Source: Butyrivibrio sp. VCD2006 (GTDB lineage Bacteria > Bacillota > Clostridia > Lachnospirales > Lachnospiraceae). Taken from it: a stretch of DNA of 64,000 nt. Position 1 is the stretch's first letter, and every line of letters starts with the position of its first letter. The notes beneath the pieces are model-generated. The model saw only the letters and a list, made by a program, of their open reading frames with translations. It did not search any database and had not been told where the DNA came from. Below are positions 18,653 through 28,331 of the stretch, piece after piece. The stretch covers positions 81,556 through 145,555 of the forward strand of contig NZ_AUIX01000017.1 in the NCBI RefSeq assembly GCF_000423925.1, written 5' to 3'. Position numbers and translations under genes: made by a program.

Positions 18653-21598
18653 ATGAAAAAGACTTCCAGAACAATTTTAATAACAGTCGGCGTTATAGCA
18701 GCCCTTGTAGTTGTGTGCGTGCTGATGTCGATGAGAGGTATTGAAACCTTCCATTATAAATATGAAGGAGCAGATCTCACGAGAGATGTTGAGGGAATGG
18801 AGAGAACAGGTACTTATACGAACTACCTGCTCGACCATGAAAATGCAGACAGACCTAGCGAGTCAATAGAGGTAGACATCTTTGATAACCAGAGCGAGGG
18901 CGATGTTCACGAAGAACAGAATCCCGAGGGTGATGTAGACCAGGCTCTTTACACAGGAGCAGATTCAAAGGTGACTTGGAAAGTCAATGTTCCTAAAGCA
19001 GGTCTTTACAACATTTACGTTAATTACTTCCTTCCCGAGTCCAGAGGAGTTGTTGCAGAAAGGTCCGTACTAATAAATGGGCAGGAACCTTTCGAGGATG
19101 CAAAGAACATCACCTTTACAAGAATCTGGACAGACGGCGGAGAAGTTAAGGTAGATAACCAGGGCAATCAGATAAGACCCACACAGGTTGAGGTATTTGA
19201 TTGGCAGAGTGCTTACTTCAGAGATGATATGGGATTTGTTACAGAACCCTATCAGTTCTTCTTTGAACAGGGTGAGAATGAACTTACACTCCAGGCAGTA
19301 AACGAGCCAATGATCATCTCAGAACTTGTTGTAAAAGCCATTGAGAATCAGAAGACATATGCTGAATACGCAGCAGAGGTTGCCGGAAAAGATGGTTCAG
19401 ATACAGCAAAGAGCTATATTCAGGAGATCCAGGGTGAGGATTCAACCTTAAGATCAGAATCTTCATTATATGCAAAATATGACAGAGCTTCACCGACAAC
19501 AGTTCCTAACAGTGTAACAACAACAGTTCTTAACTATGTAGGTGGTGACAGCTGGAGAAGTTCAGGTCAGTGGATCGAGTGGGATTTTGAAGTTCCTGAA
19601 GATGGTTTATACAACCTTATGATCAAGGGACGTCAGAACTACTCGAGAGGTATCGTTTCAAGTAGAAAGGTACTTATCGATGGAGAGGTTCCTTTTAAAG
19701 AACTTAATGCAGTAGCTTTTCCTTTTGAAAACGATTGGAACTGCCTTGAGCTCGCTGATGAAAGCGGAACACCTTATGACATTTACCTCGCCAAGGGTAA
19801 GCACACCATCAGATTGGAAGCTACTCTTGGAGGAGTTGGTAGCATCCTTGAGGAACTTGAGGATTCAACCTTCAGACTTAATCAGATTTACAGAAGAATC
19901 CTGGTTTACACAGGTACAAACCCGGATATTTACAGAGACTATCATATAGAAAAAACCTATCCTGAGATTATGGAAGCTATGGAGCTTGAGTCAAAGCGTC
20001 TTTACAAGATAGTAGACGACATGACAGAGTTCACCGGTCAGAAAGCAGACCAGATCGCTTCTGCTCAGACAGTAGCACAGCAGCTTGAAAGATTCTGTGA
20101 GAAACCTCAGAAGATAACAACTGAGTTCGTATCATTTAAAGATAACATCACAGCGCTTGGTACAGCTTCACTTAATATGAGTGATACAAAGCTCGATGTG
20201 GACTACCTTGTAGTATCAGGCAAAGGCGTAACACCTAAGAAGGACAAGGCCAACTTTTTCTCAAAGGCCGGACATGAGATCGCTTCATTTGTTGCTTCCT
20301 TCTTTGTAGATTACAACTCAGTCGGTGATGTTTACGATGCTAAGGGATCAGACAAAGTAGTTAAGGTATGGATCCTCACAGGTCGTGATCAGGGTACAAT
20401 CCTTAAGTCCATGGTTGATGATACATTCACACCTCAGACAGGAGTTAAGGTTAACGTAGAAATTGTTGCTCCCGACGCACTTCTTAATGCAGTACTTGCG
20501 GGAAGAGGACCTAACGTAGTTCTTTCAGTCGGAGCAGACCAGCCTGTAAACTATGCGCTCCGTGGCGCGGCTGAGGATATCACTCAGTTCGAGGGTTGGG
20601 AAGATGTAATGGCTCACTACTCAGAGAGTTCATACGAGCAGTACCGTCTCGACGGACACATTTACGGTGTACCTGAGACACAGACCTTCAACGTAATGTT
20701 CTATAGAAAAGACGTACTTGAAGAGCTTGGACTTGAGCCTCCGCAGACATGGCAGGAACTTATTGAGATGATGCCCACAATTCAGGGTCACAACCTCTCA
20801 GTCGGAATTCCTACCGCAGCAGGTAACAGTTCAACAGCAACAGCATCAACAGCAATCATGTCTAACCAGCCTGACCTTGCGATGTACTTCTCACTTCTTT
20901 ACCAGAACGGTGGAGATATGTACAACGAAGCAGGTACCAAGACAACAGTTAATACAGAGGCTGGTGTTAAGGCATTCGATGAGTATGTAAGATACTTCAA
21001 TGACTACGGTCTGCCGGTTATTTATGACTTTGTCAGCCGATTCAGATCAGGAGAAATGCCGATTGGCGTATCACCGTACTCAACATACAACACACTAATG
21101 GTATCAGCACCTGAGATCAGAGGCCTTTGGGACTTCACACTGATCCCCGGAACAGAGAAAGCCGATGGCACAATCGATCGTTCCGACTTCATCACAGGTA
21201 GTGCGACCATGATGATCAGAGAAGAAGATGAAGAACTTCGAAATCTGTCATGGGAGTTCATGAAGTGGTGGGCAGAGCCTGATACACAGGTAAGATTTGG
21301 TAGAGAGATCGAAGCACTTCTTGGTTCATCTGCAAGATATGCAACAGCTAACAGAGATGCATTCAAGAACCTGTCCTGGAGTGCTGAAGATATAAAAGTA
21401 CTTGATGAACAGTGGGATCAGACAGTTGGTATCAGAGAGGTTCCCGGCGGATACTTCACCGGACGTCACATTGCCAACGCAATACGTAAGGTAATTAACG
21501 AAAAGGTTGATTCCCGAGAAGCAATTATCGATTACTCGATCTTTATCGATGAAGAAATCGTGAAGAAGAGGAAAGAGTTTGGAATGCCAATAGAATAA
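18653..21598 (+). CDS. Membrane-anchored binding protein with two CBM-like modules
   Basis: About 981 residues. An uncleaved or membrane-retained N-terminal helix (ITVGVIAALVVVCVLMSM, about 10-27) with no lipobox suggests anchoring by a transmembrane segment. Two related beta-sandwich modules follow (about 90-225 and 280-425), each with an AGLYNI/DGLYNL, RSVLINGQEPF/RKVLIDGEVPF pattern like CBM6/CBM35 carbohydrate-binding domains. A helical linker leads to a family 1 solute-binding domain (about 570-981; VKVWILTGRDQGT start). It presumably binds long xylan-type chains and passes them to the two permeases that follow. A TTG at 18641 was rejected: GGTGGA precedes the ATG at 18653. Modular binding proteins of this size are unusual. 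Confidence 0.82.
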   Translation: MKKTSRTILITVGVIAALVVVCVLMSMRGIETFHYKYEGADLTRDVEGMERTGTYTNYLLDHENADRPSESIEVDIFDNQSEGDVHEEQNPEGDVDQALYTGADSKVTWKVNVPKAGLYNIYVNYFLPESRGVVAERSVLINGQEPFEDAKNITFTRIWTDGGEVKVDNQGNQIRPTQVEVFDWQSAYFRDDMGFVTEPYQFFFEQGENELTLQAVNEPMIISELVVKAIENQKTYAEYAAEVAGKDGSDTAKSYIQEIQGEDSTLRSESSLYAKYDRASPTTVPNSVTTTVLNYVGGDSWRSSGQWIEWDFEVPEDGLYNLMIKGRQNYSRGIVSSRKVLIDGEVPFKELNAVAFPFENDWNCLELADESGTPYDIYLAKGKHTIRLEATLGGVGSILEELEDSTFRLNQIYRRILVYTGTNPDIYRDYHIEKTYPEIMEAMELESKRLYKIVDDMTEFTGQKADQIASAQTVAQQLERFCEKPQKITTEFVSFKDNITALGTASLNMSDTKLDVDYLVVSGKGVTPKKDKANFFSKAGHEIASFVASFFVDYNSVGDVYDAKGSDKVVKVWILTGRDQGTILKSMVDDTFTPQTGVKVNVEIVAPDALLNAVLAGRGPNVVLSVGADQPVNYALRGAAEDITQFEGWEDVMAHYSESSYEQYRLDGHIYGVPETQTFNVMFYRKDVLEELGLEPPQTWQELIEMMPTIQGHNLSVGIPTAAGNSSTATASTAIMSNQPDLAMYFSLLYQNGGDMYNEAGTKTTVNTEAGVKAFDEYVRYFNDYGLPVIYDFVSRFRSGEMPIGVSPYSTYNTLMVSAPEIRGLWDFTLIPGTEKADGTIDRSDFITGSATMMIREEDEELRNLSWEFMKWWAEPDTQVRFGREIEALLGSSARYATANRDAFKNLSWSAEDIKVLDEQWDQTVGIREVPGGYFTGRHIANAIRKVINEKVDSREAIIDYSIFIDEEIVKKRKEFGMPIE

Positions 21599-21644
21599 CC
21601 TATGGCATGAGCACAATATCCCGAGAAATTTTAGGAGAGAAAGA

Positions 21645-22583
21645 ATGAAAGAGTATCTTCAAAAATATATCACCTTGCGGAAGCACGAAGCAAAGGTGGC
21701 ATATAAAAAGGCTAAAAATCGAAAAATGTGCTATCTCTTTCTGGCACCCTACGCGATTTTGTTTACAATGTTTTATATTTTTCCGGTTTTGGCATCCATA
21801 TACTTTAGTTTCACATATTACAACGTATTGGAAGCACCGCGATTTATCGGTCTGCAGAATTACATCAGCCTGATTCTGCAGGACGACATCTTCCTTATCG
21901 GTGTGAAGAACACTCTGCTGATTGCAGTGATTACCGGACCGCTTGGCTACATAATGTCCTTCCTTTTTGCCTGGCTGATTAATGAATTGCCAAGATGGGT
22001 TCGAAGTATAGCAGTCATGGTGTTTTACGCACCGTCAATCGCGGGAAACTGTTTCGTTATCTTCTCTGTACTGTTCAGAGGTGATGCGTACGGTCACGTA
22101 AATGCACTTTTGATGAAGTGGGGAATAATTGATACACCTATCCTCTGGCTCGTAAATCCTCAGTACATGCTTCCTATATGTATGCTGGTTATCCTGTGGA
22201 TGAGCCTTGGTTCAGGATTCCTTTCCTTCGTAGCCGGCCTTCAGGGTGTAGACAGATCTCAGTTCGAAGCCGGTTATATGGATGGTGTAAAGAACCGTTG
22301 GCAGGAGCTTTGGTTCATCACACTTCCTAACATGAAGCCCATGTTGATGTTCGGTGCGGTTATGTCAATAACACAGGCATTCAACGTAGCTGATGTAACA
22401 ATGCAGCTCTGCGGATTCCCCAGTACGGATTACGCAGCAAGAACAATCGTAGCGCACCTTATCGACTACGGTTCACAGAGATATGAAATGGGATATGCAT
22501 GTGCAATCGCAACAATCCTGTTCTTAATGATGATCTTATGCAACAAAGCAATTCAAAGTCTCTTGAGGAGAGTGGGAACCTGA
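21645..22583 (+). CDS. Carbohydrate ABC permease 1 of DUF5696-type cluster, MalF-type
   Basis: A 312-residue permease with a basic cytoplasmic N-terminus (about 35 residues) and six helices. Its EAA loop, QFEAGYMDGVKNRWQELWFI, is a little off the EAAxxDGA consensus (EAGYMDGV). The start follows AGGAGAGAAAG. It directly follows the large modular binding protein and lies one base from the next permease start, so the three form a transporter. No ATPase accompanies them. Ligand is probably xylan-derived given the GH10 gene upstream, but this is inference. Confidence 0.88.
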   Translation: MKEYLQKYITLRKHEAKVAYKKAKNRKMCYLFLAPYAILFTMFYIFPVLASIYFSFTYYNVLEAPRFIGLQNYISLILQDDIFLIGVKNTLLIAVITGPLGYIMSFLFAWLINELPRWVRSIAVMVFYAPSIAGNCFVIFSVLFRGDAYGHVNALLMKWGIIDTPILWLVNPQYMLPICMLVILWMSLGSGFLSFVAGLQGVDRSQFEAGYMDGVKNRWQELWFITLPNMKPMLMFGAVMSITQAFNVADVTMQLCGFPSTDYAARTIVAHLIDYGSQRYEMGYACAIATILFLMMILCNKAIQSLLRRVGT

Positions 22584-22584
22584 C

Positions 22585-23502
22585 ATGAGTAAAGATATTA
22601 ACAAGAAAAAAATACAAAAAGAAGAGAAGGAACAGGTTTACCGTAAGAAGCTGATCAAAAAAAGGAAACCTAACAGATCAATTTGGGGTGATTTCTTCCT
22701 TTATTTGTTCCTGGTTCTGGTAGCTGTTATCATGGCATTCCCGATCGTGTATGCGGTGAGCAGTGCTTTGAAACCTTTGGATGAGCTGTTTAAGTTCCCG
22801 CCTACGATTTTCCCGAAGCATCCTACCATGGACAACTTTTCGGATCTGTTTGTAACAATGGGTAAATCCTGGGTAACATTCTCAAGATACCTGTTTAACA
22901 CAGTATTTATCACATTTGTTGGTACATTTGGACATCTGATCATTTCTTCAATGGCAGCATTCGTACTTGCTAAGTATGAATTCCCCGGAAATCAGACGTT
23001 CTTCAAAATAGTAACAGTAGCGATGATGTTCACAGGATATGTTACAGCAATCCCGAACTACATCATATTGAACAAACTGGGATGGATTGATACCTACTGG
23101 GCAATCATAATACCGGCGTTCGCAGCTCCTATGGGACTCTTCCTTATGAAGCAGTTCATGGAAGGTCTTCCGACATCACTTATTGAGGCAGCCAAGATCG
23201 ATGGTGCCAACGAGTGGAAGGTATTCACAGGAATCGTAATGCCGAACGTTAAACCCGCATGGATGACACTTATCATCTTCTCAGTACAGAGGCTTTGGAA
23301 TGACAGAGCAGCGACCTTTATCTACTCCGAAGAGAAGAAAACCCTGGTATTTGCACTTCAGCAGATCCAGAGCGGTGGTATCGCAAGAACAGGTCAGGGT
23401 GCAGCCGTACTGGTTGTAGTAATGATCGTTCCGATTATCATCTTCGTATTCTCTCAGAGCCAGATCCTCGAGACAATGGCTAGTTCCGGTCTGAAGGATT
23501 GA
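22585..23502 (+). CDS. Carbohydrate ABC permease 2 of DUF5696-type cluster, MalG-type
   Basis: A 305-residue permease starting one base after the previous stop. It has a Lys/Glu-rich cytoplasmic tail of about 35 residues, six helices, and the EAA loop LIEAAKIDGANEWKVFTGIV, close to consensus. The tail MASSGLKD is typical of MalG-type proteins. Translational coupling with the MalF-type partner is likely because spacing is minimal. Confidence 0.9.
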   Translation: MSKDINKKKIQKEEKEQVYRKKLIKKRKPNRSIWGDFFLYLFLVLVAVIMAFPIVYAVSSALKPLDELFKFPPTIFPKHPTMDNFSDLFVTMGKSWVTFSRYLFNTVFITFVGTFGHLIISSMAAFVLAKYEFPGNQTFFKIVTVAMMFTGYVTAIPNYIILNKLGWIDTYWAIIIPAFAAPMGLFLMKQFMEGLPTSLIEAAKIDGANEWKVFTGIVMPNVKPAWMTLIIFSVQRLWNDRAATFIYSEEKKTLVFALQQIQSGGIARTGQGAAVLVVVMIVPIIIFVFSQSQILETMASSGLKD

Positions 23503-23539
23503 TGATTTTAATACCATACCATTTGGAAAGGTGCAAGTT

Positions 23540-25063
23540 ATGCAGACTATGAAAAAAATCGTAAAAGGGGCCGCAGCTGTTATTGCCGGTGTGATGATGC
23601 TTACAGCAACTCCTTTAACGGCATATGCAGGTGAATATGGATACACCTACAACTATGACTGGTGGGGAGATGTTCAGGAAAGTCCTGATTTCTACTCAGT
23701 ATGTAAGGTGTTCACAGGAAGTGATCTCGGCCTTGAGACAAACTTAAAAAGTCCTGACGGAATATTTGCTGATGGCGATAAGTTATACCTCTGCGACAGC
23801 GGAAATAACAGAATTATCGAACTTCACAGATCAGCCGCAGAGAAGCTTGAGGTTGTAAGAATAATTGATTCATTTACGGGAGATACAGATGTAACAACAT
23901 TCTCAAATCCCACAGATGTATCTGTTGCTGAGAACGGCGACTTCTATATTGCAGATCAGGGCAATGCCAGAGTATTAAAACTCGACAAGGATCTGAACTA
24001 CATAATGGAGTTCACAAAGCCTGACGACAACACACTTGATCCCAGCCTTGTATTCCAGCCTAAGAAGCTTGCAATTGATACCGCAGGTCGTGTGTACTGC
24101 ATAGCTACAGGAATCAACAAAGGTCTTATCAAGTATGAGGCTGATGGAACCTTCTCAGGATTTGTAGGAGCTACCAAGGTTCAGTTTAACTGGACAGACT
24201 ATATTTGGAAGAAGTTCGCTTCACAGGCACAGAGAGCCAAGATGGAATCCTTCGTTCCTACTGAGTATGAAAACATCTTCATGGATTATGAAGGCTTCAT
24301 ATATGCAACAATGGCTCTTAATGAGGACAAGGCAAGTAAGACAGACAGTGCTGTAAGAAAGCTTAACCTCCTTGGAAACGACATCATCGTTAGTAACGGT
24401 GAATGGGGACTTAACGGTGACCTTTACTGGGGATCCGGCGGTGGATATGAAGGACCTTCAATCTTCACTGACGTAACAGTTATGGATAATGACATTTACG
24501 TATGTCTCGACAGAAACCGTGGAAGATGCTTCGCATATGACGATCAGGGTAACATCGTATTCTGCTTCGGTGGAAACGGTAACATGAACGGATATTTCAG
24601 AAGACCCACAGCAATCGACTCCATAGGTCATGACCTTTATGTAGTAGATGCTTTAGACAACTCAATTACTGTATTTGTTCCTACAGATTTTGGTAAACAG
24701 GTTTACAACGCAGTAGAGCAGTTTGATCTTGGTGAATATGAAAAGTCCGGTCAATCCTGGGAAAACGTAATGAAGGAGAACGGTAACTACGATCTCGCAT
24801 ATATCGGAATCGGAAGAGCACTTCTTCGTCAGAAGCAATATAAAGAAGCAATGAAGTACTTTGAGCTTAAGTACGATGATGAGAACTACTCAAAGGCATA
24901 TAAGCAGTACCGTAAGATATGGGTTGAAGATCATATTGTAATAATCGTTTTGGTTATCCTGGCACTTTTCGTTGTGCCCATGGTAATCGGTAAGACCAAG
25001 AAGATTAAGCATGAGATTGACACTGCAGATATTTTCATGAATGTACAGGACGGAGAAAAATAA
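23540..25063 (+). CDS. Extracellular NHL-repeat propeller protein with C-terminal membrane helix
   Basis: About 507 residues. A signal peptide (ending near ATPLTAYAGEYG) is followed by an NHL-type beta-propeller (about 50-380). Repeats such as LKSPDGIFADGDKLYLCDSG, NPTDVSVAENGDFYIADQGN and RRPTAIDSIGHDLYVVDALD can be read, with N-R-V/I-L-type blade ends. A TPR-like helical segment (about 400-465) and one membrane helix (about 472-492) follow, leaving a short basic cytoplasmic tail. Topology places the propeller outside, held to the membrane. No enzyme motif is seen. A scaffold or glycan-sensing role is inferred. A GTG at 23531 was rejected in favour of ATG 23540 after GGAAAGG. The stop overlaps the next start (TAATG). 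Confidence 0.78.
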   Translation: MQTMKKIVKGAAAVIAGVMMLTATPLTAYAGEYGYTYNYDWWGDVQESPDFYSVCKVFTGSDLGLETNLKSPDGIFADGDKLYLCDSGNNRIIELHRSAAEKLEVVRIIDSFTGDTDVTTFSNPTDVSVAENGDFYIADQGNARVLKLDKDLNYIMEFTKPDDNTLDPSLVFQPKKLAIDTAGRVYCIATGINKGLIKYEADGTFSGFVGATKVQFNWTDYIWKKFASQAQRAKMESFVPTEYENIFMDYEGFIYATMALNEDKASKTDSAVRKLNLLGNDIIVSNGEWGLNGDLYWGSGGGYEGPSIFTDVTVMDNDIYVCLDRNRGRCFAYDDQGNIVFCFGGNGNMNGYFRRPTAIDSIGHDLYVVDALDNSITVFVPTDFGKQVYNAVEQFDLGEYEKSGQSWENVMKENGNYDLAYIGIGRALLRQKQYKEAMKYFELKYDDENYSKAYKQYRKIWVEDHIVIIVLVILALFVVPMVIGKTKKIKHEIDTADIFMNVQDGEK

Positions 25064-25713
25064 TGGCAGCTATCGCAAAAGATAAATATGATCGATATAT
25101 TGACTCGCTGAAGTTCGCTTTATACTGTATCTCTCATCCGCTTGACGGATTCTGGGATCTTACACATGAAAAGAGAGGAACTTACGCAGCAGCAAACACA
25201 ATACTGTTTTTAACGATACTAATAAGAATACTAAAGCTGAGATACACAAGTTTCATTTTTGTACAAGTATACTGGGAAGATCTTAATATCTTCCTGTATA
25301 TAGCAAGTATCCTGTTTCCGCTTTCACTTTGGGTAGTCGGAAACTGGGGACTCACAACATTGTTTGATGGTAAGGGACGACTTGGACAGGTTTATATGGC
25401 AACATGCTACGCGCTTACACCATATCCGCTTATCCAGTTCCCGCTGATGATATTCAGTAACTTCGTAACTGTAGATGAAGCAGAGTTTTACGCCATGGTA
25501 AGTGCTATTTCACTTGTATGGGCAGCGCTTCTTGTTATAGCTGCGATGGGACAGATACACGAGTATTCAGCCGGAAAGAACTTACTGTTCACAGTAGCAA
25601 CACTCTTTTCAATGCTGGTAATGATTTTCATACTGATGATCTTCTTTAGTATGATTTCTCAGGGAGTTTCCTATTTCATATCTCTGGGCAAGGAATTCTT
25701 ATTCCGACTATAG
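25063..25713 (+). CDS. YIP1-like multi-pass membrane protein
   Basis: A 216-residue membrane protein with about five hydrophobic helices and the cytoplasmic opening HPLDGFWDLTHEKRGTYAAA, a pattern seen in bacterial YIP1-family proteins. The start overlaps the stop of the propeller gene by one base, implying coupled translation and a shared complex. Bacterial YIP1 proteins have no agreed function. Here the fixed place between a propeller protein and a DUF5696-like protein suggests a membrane platform for an extracellular assembly. Family call is by overall look and context. Confidence 0.68.
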   Translation: MAAIAKDKYDRYIDSLKFALYCISHPLDGFWDLTHEKRGTYAAANTILFLTILIRILKLRYTSFIFVQVYWEDLNIFLYIASILFPLSLWVVGNWGLTTLFDGKGRLGQVYMATCYALTPYPLIQFPLMIFSNFVTVDEAEFYAMVSAISLVWAALLVIAAMGQIHEYSAGKNLLFTVATLFSMLVMIFILMIFFSMISQGVSYFISLGKEFLFRL

Positions 25714-25734
25714 GAATTACGGATGGGAGCAGAC

Positions 25735-28317
25735 ATGAAAGAAACAACGAAAAATGTAATAGGATCAATTATCAAACGACTTATAGGTCCTATAATAATA
25801 TGTGCTTTGATATTGGTTGCCGTACTTTATATCGTAAGTGTAAAAGACCAAAACGCTGAAGAAGCGGCAATTGCTCCGTATTCGTACGAGGGCGGTGAAG
25901 ACACTGTAGTGATTGAGAATGACAAGCTGAAGATGGAGATGGATCCCGCTACAACTCAGTTCACAATCACAGTTAAGGAAACCGGCAAGGTATGGCGCTC
26001 AAATCCGGAGAATGCTGCAAACGATACAATTGCTCTTCCGGAAGAGAAAGCAAACCTTCAGTCTCCACTGATTATGTCATATGCGGTTACTACCGGTCTT
26101 GAGACAACCTATAATACACACAGCTACAGTACATCAAATCAGATATATAACATCACTCAGGAGGGTGATTCCATAAGAGTAGATTACTCACTCGGTGATG
26201 TTATCAAGGAATATATAATTCCACCTGTTATCACAAAAGATGGCCTTGATACCTGGCTTGATAAGATGGATAAAGAGTCAGTTAACTTTATTCAGCAGTA
26301 CTATAAAAAGTACGATATCAACAAGCTTGGTAAGAAGGATGAGGGCAATAAGGATGAGCTCCTTGCAAATTACCCTCTGATGGCAGATAACGTTATCTAC
26401 GTTCTTCGTGACACAACAAAAGAGAACGTTAGAAAGAAGATGGAGAAGTCCTTCGAGGAAGTAGGATACACATATGATGATTATCTTGCTGACAAGGCAA
26501 ATGACCTTTCCTCCAAGAATTCAGACAAGCCTATCTTCAACGTAAGTATGGTTTATAAGTTAGACGGAAATGACCTTGTTGTAGAAGTACCTATGTCAGA
26601 CATGCAGTATCACAAGGATACACCGATCTACACAGTTACTCCTCTTCCGTATTTCGGAGCCGGAGCACAGGATGAGCAGGGATTCATGCTTGTACCTGAA
26701 GGCGGCGGAGCAACAATCAACTTCAACAATGGTAAAGTATCACAGAGCAGTTATTACACAAACGTTTATGGATGGGATATGTGTCTCTCCAGAGATGCGG
26801 TTGTACATAACACAAGAGCTTACTACGGAGTATTTGGTGTTTCCGAGGGTGAAAACTCCTTCATCTGTATTCTTGAAGAGGGAAGCCCTTACGCATCAAT
26901 CCAGGCTGACATAAGCGGTAAAAATAACACCTACAATTATGTTAATGCCGTATACAGCGTTTGCCAGAGAGAGCAGTACGACGTAGGTGACATCGCAAAC
27001 AGTGATGTATTTGAATATGTTCCTTCTCTTCCGGATGAAACTCTTACAAGAAGATATTCATTCATCAATTCCGGAAGTTATGTAGATATGGCTAAGGAAT
27101 ATGGCTCATATCTTGAGGATAAATATGGTGATTCTCTCACAATGAATACAGATGAGAACGCACCTGTAGCAATCGAGATCGTTGGTGCTATCGATAAGGT
27201 AAGACAGATTCTCGGTATGCCCATCAAGAGACCTCTTAAGCTCACAACTTATAAAGAAGCAGCTGATATCGTAAAGGATCTTAGTGACAACGGCGTATCC
27301 AACATGTCAGTCAAGCTTACAGGTTGGTGCAACGGCGGTGTAGACCAGAAGCTTCTTAAAAAAGCTAAGCCGATAATGGCTCTTGGTAGCAAGAAAGACA
27401 TTAAGAACCTTGTAAAGGTTGGAGAGGAAACCGGTTCAAAGGTTTACCTCAACGGAATAACACAGTATGCGAACGAATCAAATCTTCTTGATGGATTCTT
27501 CTCATACAGAGACGCAGCAAAGCTCATAAGTAAAGAGCAGGCTAAGCTTTACGATTATAGCCATATAACCTATGCACAGAGAGAGAATTCAGATCATCTG
27601 TATTACCTTCTCCACACAAAGATGGCGATGGCTATAGCTGATAATTTCGCTAAGACATGTAGCAATTACAATGCTGGCGTAAGCTTCCAGGATATGGGTG
27701 AGGATATTTCCTCAGACTTCTACAGGAAGAATATGCAGAGCCGTCAGAGCGTAAAGGCTCAGCAGGAAGAAGAGTTCAAGAAGATCCAGTCTGAAGGAAC
27801 TCCGATAATGATCAACATGGGTAATGACTTTGCAGTACCATACGCAAGCATGGTTACAGGCATGGATCTGAGAGGCTCTGAGTACACAATCCTTGATCAG
27901 TGCATACCTTTCTATCAGCTTGCAGTACACGGCAGAGTAGATTATACAGGAAAATCCATCAACATCGGTGGAAATCAGGAAGATGAACTGCTTTACAGCG
28001 CAGAGTATGGCGCAGGTTTACACTTCACATTCATGAAAGAGACTTCCTTTGCAACACAGAAGACTCTTTACACTGAGTACTATGGTGCAAACTATGATTC
28101 CTGGAAGGATAAGGCAATCGAGATGTACACAAGATACAACAAAGAGCTCGGCCATACCTTCAATCAGGAAATGGTAGATCACGAAAATATAACAGAAGAT
28201 TTATCCCGCACAGCGTATGCGGATGGTACAAATGTCTATGTAAATTACGGTTACAGTGATGCACAGACACCGGACGGACAGACAGTTCCTGCCAGAGATT
28301 ATCTGGTTATCAGATGA
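25735..28317 (+). CDS. DUF5696-like surface protein with TIM-barrel glycosidase-like core
   Basis: About 860 residues with one N-terminal membrane helix (about 17-37) and a large extracellular part. The first half (about 55-460) looks beta-rich, like the sandwich of GH36/GH101-type enzymes (QFTITVKETGKVWRSNPENA, LVPEGGGATINFNNG). A barrel-like part (about 470-760) includes NMSVKLTGWCNGGVDQ, KVYLNGITQYANES and VSFQDMGEDISSDFYRK, whose Asp/Glu residues are possible catalytic candidates. I recognise this as resembling DUF5696 proteins, whose activity is not established to my knowledge. ATG 25735 was chosen over 25723 since GGGAG precedes it. Context in a xylanase/ABC operon supports an oligosaccharide-processing role, which is inference. 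Confidence 0.7.
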   Translation: MKETTKNVIGSIIKRLIGPIIICALILVAVLYIVSVKDQNAEEAAIAPYSYEGGEDTVVIENDKLKMEMDPATTQFTITVKETGKVWRSNPENAANDTIALPEEKANLQSPLIMSYAVTTGLETTYNTHSYSTSNQIYNITQEGDSIRVDYSLGDVIKEYIIPPVITKDGLDTWLDKMDKESVNFIQQYYKKYDINKLGKKDEGNKDELLANYPLMADNVIYVLRDTTKENVRKKMEKSFEEVGYTYDDYLADKANDLSSKNSDKPIFNVSMVYKLDGNDLVVEVPMSDMQYHKDTPIYTVTPLPYFGAGAQDEQGFMLVPEGGGATINFNNGKVSQSSYYTNVYGWDMCLSRDAVVHNTRAYYGVFGVSEGENSFICILEEGSPYASIQADISGKNNTYNYVNAVYSVCQREQYDVGDIANSDVFEYVPSLPDETLTRRYSFINSGSYVDMAKEYGSYLEDKYGDSLTMNTDENAPVAIEIVGAIDKVRQILGMPIKRPLKLTTYKEAADIVKDLSDNGVSNMSVKLTGWCNGGVDQKLLKKAKPIMALGSKKDIKNLVKVGEETGSKVYLNGITQYANESNLLDGFFSYRDAAKLISKEQAKLYDYSHITYAQRENSDHLYYLLHTKMAMAIADNFAKTCSNYNAGVSFQDMGEDISSDFYRKNMQSRQSVKAQQEEEFKKIQSEGTPIMINMGNDFAVPYASMVTGMDLRGSEYTILDQCIPFYQLAVHGRVDYTGKSINIGGNQEDELLYSAEYGAGLHFTFMKETSFATQKTLYTEYYGANYDSWKDKAIEMYTRYNKELGHTFNQEMVDHENITEDLSRTAYADGTNVYVNYGYSDAQTPDGQTVPARDYLVIR

Positions 28318-28331
28318 GAGGAAATGGTTTT

